From: a virus
DNA: 64,000 nucleotides
Virus record (IMG/VR): IMGVR_UViG_3300035070_003385
Location: 1-64,000 of that record
Direction: 5' to 3' (one strand)
Part shown: positions 7,515 to 16,886 of the stretch, piece after piece
How positions within the stretch are numbered: the stretch's first letter is position 1
How the letters are laid out: each line of letters begins with the position of its first letter
Translations under genes and position numbers: made by a program
Notes under the pieces: generated by a model
What the model was told of the DNA's origin: nothing
What the model saw: the letters and a program-made list of their open reading frames with translations, nothing else
Database searches by the model: none

Positions 7515-8589
7515 CTTGTTGTCCTGCTGCTCGATATCTACCTTGGGTTAAGTCCCCAACATCTGTTGCATCGGCATCAGCTGCAAAAGGAAATTTGTCA
7601 ATTGTAGTAAACCTATCCGGGTGGCCACCAGAACTATAACCACTTGCTGTGCTTGATTGGCCTGCTGACCCCCACCTGGTTTGTGATAAATCACCTACGT
7701 CTGTTGCATTTGCGTCCGTTGCAAATGGAAACTTGTCGATAGTATTTGCCGCCCCGCCAGAGGCATAACCACCCCCCACATAGCCAGACACTACACCGGA
7801 TTGACCGGCTGCAGCATATCTACCTTGTGTTAGATCACCTACATCTGTTGCATTCGCATCGGCCGCAAACGGAAATTTATCGATAGTGTTCACCAGGCCT
7901 GGGTTACCACCAGAAGTATAACCAGATACTGTACTTGATTGGCCGCTGCCAGGGCGTCTACTTTGTGTTAAATCACCTACGTCTGTTGCATTAGCGTCAG
8001 CCGCAAACGGAAATTTGTTTATATCATTATAGAAAGAAGGGACCCATCCACCTGAAGTGTATCCTGAAGAATTACTAGACTGGCCTGCAGGGTCATGAAC
8101 ATCTCTCGTAAGATTTCCAACATCTGTTGCATTACCATCAGAAGAAAACGGAAACTTGTCAACGGTGTTTGTCCTCCCTGAACCACCAGAGGTATAACCA
8201 GAAACTGAACTTGACTGACCTGTCATGGCAAATCCAGCTACAGACAAGTCACCTACGTCTGTTGCATTACCATCAGAAGCAAATGGAAACTTGTCAATAG
8301 TTACTGTGCTAGGTGCATTACCCCCTGAAGTATAACCACTAATAGACCCCTGTGCCTGTGGCGGTGGCACCGGGCTAAAGCTGATCGACTGCTCTTCTGC
8401 ATTAAACTGATTAAACGCAAAGCCGTCATCCGCTATCGCTTTTGTATCTGATATCGAATAACCATCAGAAGAAACCGTATCGTTATTTGCGATTAAGATA
8501 TATGCGTCATTTGCCAACGCGGTGTTTGCCGTTGCGCTATAGTTTCGATTGTCGTCTAGGAACGTTGATCCGTTTGATTTTAATGCCAT
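7510..8589 (-). CDS. Kelch-like six-repeat tail adhesin (copy 4, N-terminus type B)
   Basis: The N-terminal module is different from copies 2 and 3: MALKSNGSTFLDDNRNYSAT, continuing to about residue 80 and ending in a proline-rich hinge before QAQGSISGY. Six repeats follow and the chain ends RAAGQQV. The start lies four bases after the stop of copy 5, and no TATAAATA lies between, because the corresponding sequence has changed to TATAACAA. This copy is therefore probably co-transcribed with copy 5 rather than separately promoted. A virion adhesin role is inferred from repeats and context. Confidence 0.85.
   Translation of the reverse strand: MALKSNGSTFLDDNRNYSATANTALANDAYILIANNDTVSSDGYSISDTKAIADDGFAFNQFNAEEQSISFSPVPPPQAQGSISGYTSGGNAPSTVTIDKFPFASDGNATDVGDLSVAGFAMTGQSSSVSGYTSGGSGRTNTVDKFPFSSDGNATDVGNLTRDVHDPAGQSSNSSGYTSGGWVPSFYNDINKFPFAADANATDVGDLTQSRRPGSGQSSTVSGYTSGGNPGLVNTIDKFPFAADANATDVGDLTQGRYAAAGQSGVVSGYVGGGYASGGAANTIDKFPFATDANATDVGDLSQTRWGSAGQSSTASGYSSGGHPDRFTTIDKFPFAADADATDVGDLTQGRYRAAGQQV
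8337..8589 (-). repeat. Duplicated N-terminal module, copy in 7510-8589 (partner 9427-9679)
   Basis: About 250 bases encoding the type B N-terminus are repeated with high identity at 9427-9679. A similar duplication of about 138 bases encodes the type A N-terminus at 6311-6448 and 7341-7478. These are in-frame duplications within the adhesin array and likely sites of homologous recombination. Confidence 0.8.
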
Positions 8590-8593
8590 TTTG

Positions 8594-9679
8594 TTATACC
8601 TGTTGTCCTGCAGTCATGTTTCTAGCTTGGGTTAGATCGCCAACGTCGGTTGCATTTGCATCAGTAGCAAAAGAAAACTTGTCAATTGTGTTTCTCTCCG
8701 GTGGTGTTCTTCCCCCAGAAGTATATCCTGAAACGGTGCTAGACTGGCCAGCCGGGGAATCTCTACTTTGCGTTAAATTACCAACGTCGGTTGCATTTGC
8801 ATCAGAAGCAAAAGGAAATTTATCAATTACGTTTACCCTGGCTGACCCTTGAAATCCACCAGAAGTATATCCAGAAATGTCACTAGATTGTCCAGCTGCG
8901 TACGCTCTTGCTTGTGTCAAATCGCCAACATCAGTGGCGTTTCCATCGGTAGCAAAAGGAAATTTATCAATTAAATCAGCTACTGGGTTTTTCCCGGAAA
9001 CATATCCTGATACTTTACTAGATTGCCCGGTAGTTGCAAATCTAGTCTGCGTTAAATCGCCAACATCAGTGGCATTTCCATCAGCAGCAAAAGGGAATTT
9101 ATCAATTGTGTTTCTAGCGCCAGGTGCATACCCTCCTGCGGTATAACCAGAAACATCACTAGATTGACCCGATACATAAAATCTTGCCTGCGTCAAATCG
9201 CCAACGTCAGTTGCATTTGCATCAGCGGCAAAGGGAAATTTGTCAATCGTGTTTACTGAACCAGGAGAAGTCCCTCCCGAGGCATAACCTGAAACACTAC
9301 TCGATTGTCCGGCCGGCCCTTCTCGCCCGTCTGATAAATTACCAACATCAGTCGCATTACCGTCAGATGCAAAAGAAAATTTATCTATAGTGTCAACTTG
9401 GCCAGGCACGCCGCCCGAAGTATAACCACTAATAGAACCTTGCGCTTGCGGCGGAGGCGGTGGACTAAAGCTGATCGACTGCTCTTCCGCATTAAATTGA
9501 TTAAACGCAAAACCATCGTCAGCGATTGCTTTCGCATCAGATATCGAGTATCCGTCAGAAGAAACACTATCGTTATTCGCGATTAAGATATACGCATCAT
9601 TCGCTAGTGCCGTATTGGCACTAGCGCTGTAGTTTCGATTGTCGTCTAAGAACGTTGATCCGTTTGATTTTAATGCCAC
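8594..9679 (-). CDS. Kelch-like six-repeat tail adhesin (copy 5, N-terminus type B)
   Basis: It shares the type B N-terminus with copy 4 almost residue for residue (about 84 residues), then six diverged repeats, ending MTAGQQV. Repeat 4 is degenerate (SGYVSGKNPVADLIDKF loses one glycine of the GG pair). The start is the first ATG after the stop of the collagen-like fibre, three bases away, so the two are likely translated from one message. The N-terminal module probably docks the propeller to the tail; this is inference. Confidence 0.85.
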   Translation of the reverse strand: MALKSNGSTFLDDNRNYSASANTALANDAYILIANNDSVSSDGYSISDAKAIADDGFAFNQFNAEEQSISFSPPPPPQAQGSISGYTSGGVPGQVDTIDKFSFASDGNATDVGNLSDGREGPAGQSSSVSGYASGGTSPGSVNTIDKFPFAADANATDVGDLTQARFYVSGQSSDVSGYTAGGYAPGARNTIDKFPFAADGNATDVGDLTQTRFATTGQSSKVSGYVSGKNPVADLIDKFPFATDGNATDVGDLTQARAYAAGQSSDISGYTSGGFQGSARVNVIDKFPFASDANATDVGNLTQSRDSPAGQSSTVSGYTSGGRTPPERNTIDKFSFATDANATDVGDLTQARNMTAGQQV

Positions 9680-9682
9680 GAG

Positions 9683-12247
9683 TTAAGATTCCTCGATTTT
9701 TGAAACGCGTTCGGCCAACTGCTTGTAACCCTCGATAAGGAATGCGACCAACGGTATATAGTTAACGTACTTCTTGTTATCCATATTCGTAACGAGTTCT
9801 GGTAAAACGTTCTCAAGTTCTTGAGCGATCACACCGTAACTGTTCTTTCCGTTATCTTTCCATTTGAACTTATATATGTCAATCTGATTTAAGATATCAT
9901 TCATATTATCGATCGGAGTAAAGTCTTTCTTTGCACTTATGTCTGATAGCGAATTAAAGTTTGTAGCTGAAAGAGTACCAGTTGAAGGATTAAAGTATAG
10001 TTTAGTGCTTGTTGCGTTAATTGTTTGAATTGACCCAACATTTTGAACAAACACTGGGAAAAACGATGCGTCTGTAGAGGTATCATTTGTAGCATTCATT
10101 TCTGTTGCTGAAGCACCGGCCGACTCTGGTCCTTGAATACCTTGTTCGCCAGTAATACCTTGAATACCTTGTTCGCCAGTAGTACCTTGAGTACCAGCGC
10201 CAGTAGTACCTTGTGTTCCTTGTTCGCCAGTAGTACCTTGAGTACCAGTTCCAGTTATACCCTGAATACCTTGAATACCTTGAGCACCTGTTGCCCCGTC
10301 ACCACCAGATGGCCCGCTGGTAGTTACCCATTGTTGAGTATCTCCATCGTCATAATATACATTTAATGTAGAATCTGTCGTGTCAAACCACATTTGTCCA
10401 TCTACAGGAGAACTTGGCGCAGTATTAGAAGTTTCTGTAATTGTGCCAACATTTCCAGTAATACCTTGAATACCTTGTTCACCAGTAATACCTTGAATAC
10501 CTTGTTCACCAGTAGCACCTTGAGTACCTTGAGTACCTTGATTACCATCTCCTCCAGTACCTTGAATACCTTGTTCTCCAGTAGTACCTTGAGTACCAGC
10601 GCCAGTAATACCTTGAATACCTTGTTCGCCAGTAGTACCTTGTGTTCCTTGTTCGCCAGTAGTACCTTGAGTACCTTGATTACCATCTCCTCCAGTACCT
10701 TGAATACCTTGTTCGCCGGTCGTACCCTGTATACCTTGTTCTCCAGTAGTACCAATAGTACCTTGAGTACCTTGAGCACCAGCCCCTCCAGTACCTTGAA
10801 TACCTTGCGCACCAGTGTTACCTACGATACCTTGGGCCCCAGCCTCACCGTCTTCACCCTGAGTACCTTGTATCCCTAACGGGCCCTGAATGCCAATCCT
10901 ACCTTGAATACCTTGTTCGCCAGTTGTACCTTGAGTACCTGCTCCGGTGATACCTTGACTACCTTGTGCACCTAAGAATCCTTGAATACCTTGTTCACCA
11001 GTTGTACCTTGAGTACCTGCTCCGGTGATACCTTGACTACCTTGTATACCTAAGAAACCTTGAATACCCTGAATACCTTGAGCACCAGCGCCAGTAATAC
11101 CTTGAATACCTTGCGGGCCAAGATCACTAATCTGTAGCTCTCCACCCATTGCAGAGTGAATGGAACACTGATAGTATAAGGTATTAGGCGCATTATAAGG
11201 TACTGCAAAAGTAACAGTGCCTACTTCTGTTCCGTTTCCTGTTACTCCAGTCGTATATTGGTTGCCAGTACCAGTTGTTGCGCTAGATTTTATATAAAAA
11301 GGATGGCCTGATGCGTTTACAATAAATCTATACGTAAATCCTCTAATTAATTTAATATCTGCATTACTTACTGAAAAGTCAATTAAATATGCAATATTTC
11401 CGGAACTATCAACATTTATATCACGAGCACCTTCAAGACCTTGAACACCTTGTTCGCCAGTGATACCTTGAATACCCTGAATACCTTGTACTCCGATTGT
11501 ACCATCTATACCCTGAATACCTTGTTCACCGGTAATACCTTGTATACCCTGAGCACCAATAATACCTTGCCGGCCTTGAATACCTTGCGATCCTTGAACA
11601 CCTTGCGATCCTTGAATACCTTGCGAACCAATTGTACCTTGTGCACCTAAAGTACCATCGATACCTTGGATACCTTGCTCGCCAGTAATACCTTGAATAC
11701 CCTGAGCACCCTGATCGCCTCGTAGCGATGTACCTTGAATACCTTGAATACCTTGCCGGCCTTGATTGGCAGTGCCTTGGATACCTTGCTGGCCAGTGAT
11801 ACCTTGGATACCTTGAACACCCTGTGTTCCTCTAAAATTTCCAATGTTTACCCAAGTGCTAGAACCTGTATAAGCCCATAATTCATTTTCAGCTTGGTCT
11901 ACAACCGTGTTGCCAACTGTAGCTGATGGAAAGTTTGCATTAAGTACTGCTTGAGGATCTCCGGAGTAATTTACGTCAGATTCAGATCCGATGATATTAA
12001 TAGCAGGTCCAAAATCACCCTGAATGCCTTGAAACCCTTGAATACCCTGAATGCCTTGAATACCTTGAATACCGCCAGTTCCAGCTAAATTCCAACTTAC
12101 ACCATCTGAAGAATATAAGTTGTCGTCGGAACCATAAACTAACACATACTGGTGTGCAACAGGATCCAAATCTATTGGAAGCTGCTTAAACAGTAATTTT
12201 TCTGGCTGGCCAATGGGCGATCCTCGAAGTGTTTTAAACGACATCAT
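9683..12247 (-). CDS. Collagen-like tail fibre with cupredoxin-like insert and S74 chaperone
   Basis: Residues 1-60 form the N-terminal domain. Long collagen-like G-x-Q-G-I-Q-G triplets run from about 59 to 275 and 377 to 740, broken by small globular segments (about 80-140 and 615-655). Between the two tracts lies a cupredoxin-like domain (about 277-375) with candidate type-1 copper ligands H315 (SGHPF), C361, H364 and M367 (YYQCSIHSAMGG). The C-terminus (about 765-854) is a peptidase S74 intramolecular chaperone (DISAKKDFTPI, then SYGVIAQELENVLPELV), which trimerises fibres and is usually cut off. The gene is a virion fibre; its start overlaps the upstream gene by 14 bases. Confidence 0.88.
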   Translation of the reverse strand: MMSFKTLRGSPIGQPEKLLFKQLPIDLDPVAHQYVLVYGSDDNLYSSDGVSWNLAGTGGIQGIQGIQGIQGFQGIQGDFGPAINIIGSESDVNYSGDPQAVLNANFPSATVGNTVVDQAENELWAYTGSSTWVNIGNFRGTQGVQGIQGITGQQGIQGTANQGRQGIQGIQGTSLRGDQGAQGIQGITGEQGIQGIDGTLGAQGTIGSQGIQGSQGVQGSQGIQGRQGIIGAQGIQGITGEQGIQGIDGTIGVQGIQGIQGITGEQGVQGLEGARDINVDSSGNIAYLIDFSVSNADIKLIRGFTYRFIVNASGHPFYIKSSATTGTGNQYTTGVTGNGTEVGTVTFAVPYNAPNTLYYQCSIHSAMGGELQISDLGPQGIQGITGAGAQGIQGIQGFLGIQGSQGITGAGTQGTTGEQGIQGFLGAQGSQGITGAGTQGTTGEQGIQGRIGIQGPLGIQGTQGEDGEAGAQGIVGNTGAQGIQGTGGAGAQGTQGTIGTTGEQGIQGTTGEQGIQGTGGDGNQGTQGTTGEQGTQGTTGEQGIQGITGAGTQGTTGEQGIQGTGGDGNQGTQGTQGATGEQGIQGITGEQGIQGITGNVGTITETSNTAPSSPVDGQMWFDTTDSTLNVYYDDGDTQQWVTTSGPSGGDGATGAQGIQGIQGITGTGTQGTTGEQGTQGTTGAGTQGTTGEQGIQGITGEQGIQGPESAGASATEMNATNDTSTDASFFPVFVQNVGSIQTINATSTKLYFNPSTGTLSATNFNSLSDISAKKDFTPIDNMNDILNQIDIYKFKWKDNGKNSYGVIAQELENVLPELVTNMDNKKYVNYIPLVAFLIEGYKQLAERVSKIEES

Positions 12248-12656
12248 CTTGCTCCGCTTGTCCTACTGTATATGATATAGTAACATCAACGCTGTTATTT
12301 GATGTGGCTTTCATTTCAAGAATATCACCAGTATATATAAACTGCCCATTCATAGGAAAAGAAAGAACATCAAAACTTGGAATAGGAATTTCGTTTGCTA
12401 AATAAAATACACTATTTGAACTCGCGCGATATATCCTTACACTTACATCAACTGTTACAATGTCGCGATTTGCAATAATTAATGGCGTAATTATTTCTCC
12501 CACGCCTGGAACCGTTACATTAGTTCCACCAAAAACAAGTTCAGGAATAGAATAGCTAGGTACTTCAATAATTGGATCCCAGCTTTCTGATAAAGTAACA
12601 CTGAGACCAACTGGTTTTGCGTCTGGCGCTTGTGTAGTGGTAATAATTGTTGTCAT
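12234..12656 (-). CDS. Hypothetical virion-region protein, 140 aa
   Basis: The predicted protein is beta-rich and Thr/Ser/Val-rich, beginning MTTIITTTQAPDAKPVGLSV. It lacks a signal peptide and membrane segment. It overlaps both neighbours by a few bases (the upstream fibre stop at 12653, the downstream fibre start at 12247), so it belongs to the same fibre operon. A small beta-sandwich virion protein or fibre-associated factor is plausible. I do not recognise a named family. Confidence 0.6.
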   Translation of the reverse strand: MTTIITTTQAPDAKPVGLSVTLSESWDPIIEVPSYSIPELVFGGTNVTVPGVGEIITPLIIANRDIVTVDVSVRIYRASSNSVFYLANEIPIPSFDVLSFPMNGQFIYTGDILEMKATSNNSVDVTISYTVGQAEQDDVV

Positions 12657-15600
12657 GTTGATGTCCTACTGTTTGCGGCTCTACGAGCTAACTTTCTTAC
12701 TGAAGATGTAAACGGCCTACCTTCAATTCTACCGGTTCTACCGTTAATTCTGAGACCTTTTGCAAAATATTGATTATTTAATTCGTCTGCTCCAGACCAC
12801 CTTACTCTCCCACCATTTTCTTCAAGAACAGATGATGCTGCGGATATAGGCTGGCCCAATCTCCTAAAGTTTATAGGAAGAGCGTTAACATTAACACCAG
12901 CGCTAGCCAAATTAAATTGATGCGAAAGACTTTCTACTAAACTTCCAAAATTAATAACGGTTGGGTTTCGTACGCTTGCAATTAATACTTCGTCTACAAG
13001 GCCATCTAACATAGCCTCTTCTCCAGCGGTTAGAGTAAATGTACTTTTAATTGTATCACGCATCCGGTCCCATGAATTTGTAAATGCGTTTAATAGCGAT
13101 ATATCATTTGCTCCATCTGAAATCCAAGCAGATCCGTTCCAATAATAAACTGTTCCATCGTATACGTTCGTAACACTTGTATATACAATATAAGCATCTT
13201 TAATTGCTACGGTTGATCCGGCCGGTAAATTGCCGACAGCAGCAACACTCCCAACATAATTAAGACCGACTGTTGTTGGGTTAAATACTGAAAAAACATG
13301 CTTACCTTTGCTAGTAAATAATCCAGCCGTAAATATACGAGTGCCAGTTTGAGTTCCACCCCTAAAGTCATTTGTAATAGAACGAAGAAAGTTTAACGAG
13401 TCTCTACGCGTGAGTTCTTCATCTATAAAATCGTATGTTGCATTTACATAAGCAACTGTAGTTTTCTGAAGCTGGGCTTTGTTATTATCTATAATTTCTT
13501 TACCGTTTACATAATTAGTGGCCACCCAAGTTAAATCAGGTTCTTCTCTCGCCTGAAGATGTGTAAGGGAATTATATTTTATAACGTCTTTTAACATATT
13601 CGCAAGCGATACACACTTAAGTGCTTCAACTTGAGACGCTGCACCAGATGCAGTATCTTGTGACGGATACGTTCCTAATATGATAGATGAACAAATCGAC
13701 CCAAGCTGTTCATAAATAGCAGCAGTTGGTGCTCTTTGGGCTGTTGATAAAGAACTACCAGCTTCTCTATAATAATTTTCAGTGTTTACGATTGATGCTA
13801 TGTTTGTTTCGTAGTTTAAGTCGTGTGTTAACGCATCGATTTTATACCCAATGTCTCGCGTATATGCTGCCACGTTATAGACAAGACTAGGATAATTTGT
13901 ATTAATCCAAGCAATTAAGTCTGTTTGGATTAAAGATTTATTTGCAATTAAAAGATCTCTTGCATTTGCGTGATTACTAATTCCTGTACCCGAAAATGTA
14001 AGTGTATCTGCATTGCCAGTTCCATTTTCGAGAATGTCTATAATTTCATCAAAGGACGCGTCTGTTCTTGTTTCGCTAGCAGAGTTTTGAAGAAGATCTT
14101 TAACAGATGTTTTAAGAAAGGTAATTGCCCCTGATGTTTCAGTTAACTGATCGTTAATAACAACCTGCGAGTTTGCGGTTCTGTATGAATTGCCGTTTAA
14201 TACTGCCCAGTAGTTAGTACCAAGGACTAGATCATTTCCAACACCGTCAAGAATGTATCCAGTGTCTCTTTTACATTTTACTGAGTTATACCCCTCGTAA
14301 CCAAGAGTAGTAGTTAAGTGACTCCATAAATCGTCTATAACAGTATTTGAAGAATTAATAATAGTATCAGCAAGAGTATTATTTGCAACTAAAGTTGCTG
14401 TAGTTTGCGCTGGATTAAATATTGGAGTACTACCCTTGGCCCGCATCGATATATCACCAAACTGCGTACCTGAATTATTGAGTGTAATTTGACCGCCATC
14501 TAAAGCATAAAACGAACAGCGCGCAAAAATTGATAATGACGAAATTCCATTAATCCCAGCTCCGTTCTTTGCAACATATCCTATTCCATTTTGAGTACGA
14601 GGAGTTGCACCAAAACAAAGTATATATGGAAAAATAGAATCTGTATCTACAATTTCGCGGTCGGCAAGAATCATACCACCGCCACGCCCAACATTTTTGT
14701 TCGGAAAGTCTTCTTCGCCGACAACAGTGATCGTTGCGCTCCCACCTGAAGAAGAAGTGATTGTAGTATTAGATGTAAAACCCTTTGTGTTGTTTCTTAC
14801 ATAAATTGTACCTGAGCCAATTTCGTCAACTCTTGAAACAAATCCATTTACGTCGTCACTTGTTTCAATTGCATCACCTTCTTTAAAAGTTCCGGTTACG
14901 CCAGATACAGTAAGCTCATATCCCAAATCGTAAATAGTTCCACGGCTGTTAAGCGGATTTAATAGAGGAGGAATTTCTTTTTCAAAATAGTTTGATATTT
15001 GGCTTGAGTCTCTTACATAAGGAGATCTTGTAATTTTTGTACCGGGTCTAAATGCAAATGCAAACCCGCCAGTTGGATAATCAAAGTTATCAACTTTTAA
15101 ATTAAAGAACGAAAATCCTTGCACGTAACAGCCTGAACCTAAAAGAATACAGTTTTTGTTTTCGTATCCGTCATTCATTACAATGGTTGTTGAATATTGG
15201 CCTGAAGAACCTATCATAGAGCAAAAGTCTGGTAAAGCTAATTCACCGTTTGTATAATAAGTTCCTGGCCCGACTGTAATATTAATAATTTGTCGATCAA
15301 GAACACCTGGTCTTATTGTTTTTGCTTTTTCTTGAGCAATTGTTACAGCACGTTCAAGGGTCGCAACCGGGGCCAAATAGCTACCAACATTACTATCATT
15401 ACCGTCAGAGCTTACATATACTTTAAAAGCCTTTTCGGAGGACTTTGCGATTTCTTTATATAATTGAGAATAAGAAAATGCAACAGTTATTCCAGCCGAT
15501 ACATCCTTTAAAGTAAAATAATCTTCGTTTTGGATATCATCGGTTAACGGTGTTGTTACTGTTATGTTTGGGTTTTTAATTGGTGTATTATCTATTAATC

Positions 15601-15772
15601 CACCAGCTACTTTAATATCACTGAACTGCTCTTTTTGTAGAGCCTTTAAAAGTTCATCTCTCGTGATGCTTCTTGTGCCGTCATCACCCTGATCAAGGCT
15701 AACCATAACAAAAAGATCATTCGATTTTGTATTAGCACCAGAAATCTGTTCAAGATCTGAAATTTTTGACAT
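12653..15772 (-). CDS. Large tail fibre protein with pectate-lyase-like segment
   Basis: This 1039-residue protein is the first gene downstream of the late promoter at 15795-15802. Residues about 110-220 (VSSDGNDSNVGSYLAPVATL, then VGPGTYY and GSSGQYSTTIV) resemble the N-terminal region of right-handed parallel beta-helix (pectate-lyase or DUF1565-like) phage proteins. The rest is mixed, with helical stretches around 470-760 (RDIGYKIDALTHDLNYETN, repeated in form near residue 500). The C-terminus is arginine-rich. It is likely a structural fibre or tailspike-like adhesin. No catalytic residues are identifiable, so I do not call it an enzyme. Confidence 0.7.
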   Translation of the reverse strand: MSKISDLEQISGANTKSNDLFVMVSLDQGDDGTRSITRDELLKALQKEQFSDIKVAGGLIDNTPIKNPNITVTTPLTDDIQNEDYFTLKDVSAGITVAFSYSQLYKEIAKSSEKAFKVYVSSDGNDSNVGSYLAPVATLERAVTIAQEKAKTIRPGVLDRQIINITVGPGTYYTNGELALPDFCSMIGSSGQYSTTIVMNDGYENKNCILLGSGCYVQGFSFFNLKVDNFDYPTGGFAFAFRPGTKITRSPYVRDSSQISNYFEKEIPPLLNPLNSRGTIYDLGYELTVSGVTGTFKEGDAIETSDDVNGFVSRVDEIGSGTIYVRNNTKGFTSNTTITSSSGGSATITVVGEEDFPNKNVGRGGGMILADREIVDTDSIFPYILCFGATPRTQNGIGYVAKNGAGINGISSLSIFARCSFYALDGGQITLNNSGTQFGDISMRAKGSTPIFNPAQTTATLVANNTLADTIINSSNTVIDDLWSHLTTTLGYEGYNSVKCKRDTGYILDGVGNDLVLGTNYWAVLNGNSYRTANSQVVINDQLTETSGAITFLKTSVKDLLQNSASETRTDASFDEIIDILENGTGNADTLTFSGTGISNHANARDLLIANKSLIQTDLIAWINTNYPSLVYNVAAYTRDIGYKIDALTHDLNYETNIASIVNTENYYREAGSSLSTAQRAPTAAIYEQLGSICSSIILGTYPSQDTASGAASQVEALKCVSLANMLKDVIKYNSLTHLQAREEPDLTWVATNYVNGKEIIDNNKAQLQKTTVAYVNATYDFIDEELTRRDSLNFLRSITNDFRGGTQTGTRIFTAGLFTSKGKHVFSVFNPTTVGLNYVGSVAAVGNLPAGSTVAIKDAYIVYTSVTNVYDGTVYYWNGSAWISDGANDISLLNAFTNSWDRMRDTIKSTFTLTAGEEAMLDGLVDEVLIASVRNPTVINFGSLVESLSHQFNLASAGVNVNALPINFRRLGQPISAASSVLEENGGRVRWSGADELNNQYFAKGLRINGRTGRIEGRPFTSSVRKLARRAANSRTST

Positions 15773-15794
15773 GATTAGTTAACCTTTTTTCTTA

Positions 15795-15802
15795 TATTTA
15801 TA
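15795..15802 (-). promoter_or_regulatory. T4-type late promoter TATAAATA
   Basis: A perfect TATAAATA on the minus strand lies 22 bases upstream of the ATG at 15772, in the gap after the glycine-rich adhesin. Confidence 0.75.
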
Positions 15803-15844
15803 AAACAAAACACATCGCTTGTACGAATTTAAAAATATTTAAAT

Positions 15845-16885
15845 TTACACAAGCCCGTAAATAGTGCCAGTATTTACTATACTTACATTAGGACTAGTTG
15901 TTTCTACAGCTTTCCCGCCAGTTCCACCGAGTTTCCCACCCCGGCCACCATTAGCACCCCAACCGCCACCTCCGCCACCGGATCCTGCGGCGGGAGTTCT
16001 ACCTTGACCCGATGCGCCAGCACTTCCTCCTGGCATGCCTTCATAGTCGTCACTGCCGGTGGATCCTGCCCCGCCAACACCAGGTAAAATACGGCCGCCG
16101 CCGCCACCTGAACCAGCATCTGGATCATTAAACAATCCGGAACCATTATCATATCCGCCGCCGCCACCGCCAGCTCCGCCGCCCTTGCCGCCACCTGCAT
16201 CCGAATCGTTTGGCGCAGTACCGCCAGTAGCGCCAAGTATACCACCTACACCTGGGCGACCTGCCCCGCGGAAGCCAGATCCACCAGCACCACCGCCAGC
16301 ACCGCCACCGCCGCCTGCGCTTGCCCCAGGGTCTCCACCGCCACCACCACCGCCTCCGCCAGCAATGTATGCATTTATATTATTAAGAATTGTAACATTT
16401 GCATTTGTTAATATTTTTATCGCAGGTCCACCATTTTCACCGGCAACGCCGCCATTTCCGCCTTTACCACCGCAACCAATGATATTGCCATTGTTTCGAA
16501 TGATTATGTCGCCAGTCATATTCGATGGTATAGTTAATCCTGCGTTAGCCGGGCTATCGCCCCAAAACCATACATTTAGTGGAATTGATAAGTCATAGCG
16601 CAAAGATGGATCTGTAAAACCAATTCCAGTTAATAACGTCCATAAATTACAATTTTTAATATTGTCAAAACCGTTTATTCTTGGGTCGTACAAACCGCTA
16701 ATAGCGTTTGATGCAATTTCCCGAACATCTGATGTGCCATAAAAATCACTAAATTTTATTGTGCCTGAAAGCGGAATTTCTGGAGCAACACCGTAAAATT
16801 CTCCAAGGGACCAAGGTTTAGGATTATCAAATTCTGCCTCGATTTCAGTAAATGAAAGAGTTCCAAATGCTGCTTTAATTGGCAT
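15845..16885 (-). CDS. Glycine-rich adhesin-like tail protein
   Basis: The N-terminus (MPIKAAFGTLSFTEIEAEF, then GTIKFSDFYG) is a module shared by many phage tail proteins. From about residue 140 to 330 the chain is dominated by glycine with short poly-Gly runs broken by Ala, Asn and Asp. This resembles the poly-glycine sandwich of distal adhesins such as T4-like gp38, although homology cannot be proved from composition. The encoding DNA is locally GC-rich against an AT-rich background, and its complement has a long proline-rich open frame that is not a gene. It starts one base before the stop of the S74 fibre upstream. Confidence 0.7.
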   Translation of the reverse strand: MPIKAAFGTLSFTEIEAEFDNPKPWSLGEFYGVAPEIPLSGTIKFSDFYGTSDVREIASNAISGLYDPRINGFDNIKNCNLWTLLTGIGFTDPSLRYDLSIPLNVWFWGDSPANAGLTIPSNMTGDIIIRNNGNIIGCGGKGGNGGVAGENGGPAIKILTNANVTILNNINAYIAGGGGGGGGGDPGASAGGGGGAGGGAGGSGFRGAGRPGVGGILGATGGTAPNDSDAGGGKGGGAGGGGGGYDNGSGLFNDPDAGSGGGGGRILPGVGGAGSTGSDDYEGMPGGSAGASGQGRTPAAGSGGGGGGWGANGGRGGKLGGTGGKAVETTSPNVSIVNTGTIYGLV

Positions 16886-16886
16886 A

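Noticed and set aside
1-9679. Diversity-generating retroelement as source of loop variation
   Set aside because: No reverse transcriptase, template repeat or adenine-biased variable region is seen in the window; recombination between copies is a simpler explanation.
1-9679. CRISPR array
   Set aside because: The repeats are coding, 46-49 codons long and in frame; no short palindromic repeat with unique spacers.
10133-10879. Plus-strand frames rich in Thr-Leu-Ser repeats opposite the collagen-like fibre
   Set aside because: Direct complement of G-x-Q-G-I-Q-G codons; no independent evidence.
16059-16598. Proline-rich 179-codon frame on the plus strand
   Set aside because: It is the complement of glycine codons in the adhesin; low complexity and no start signal.
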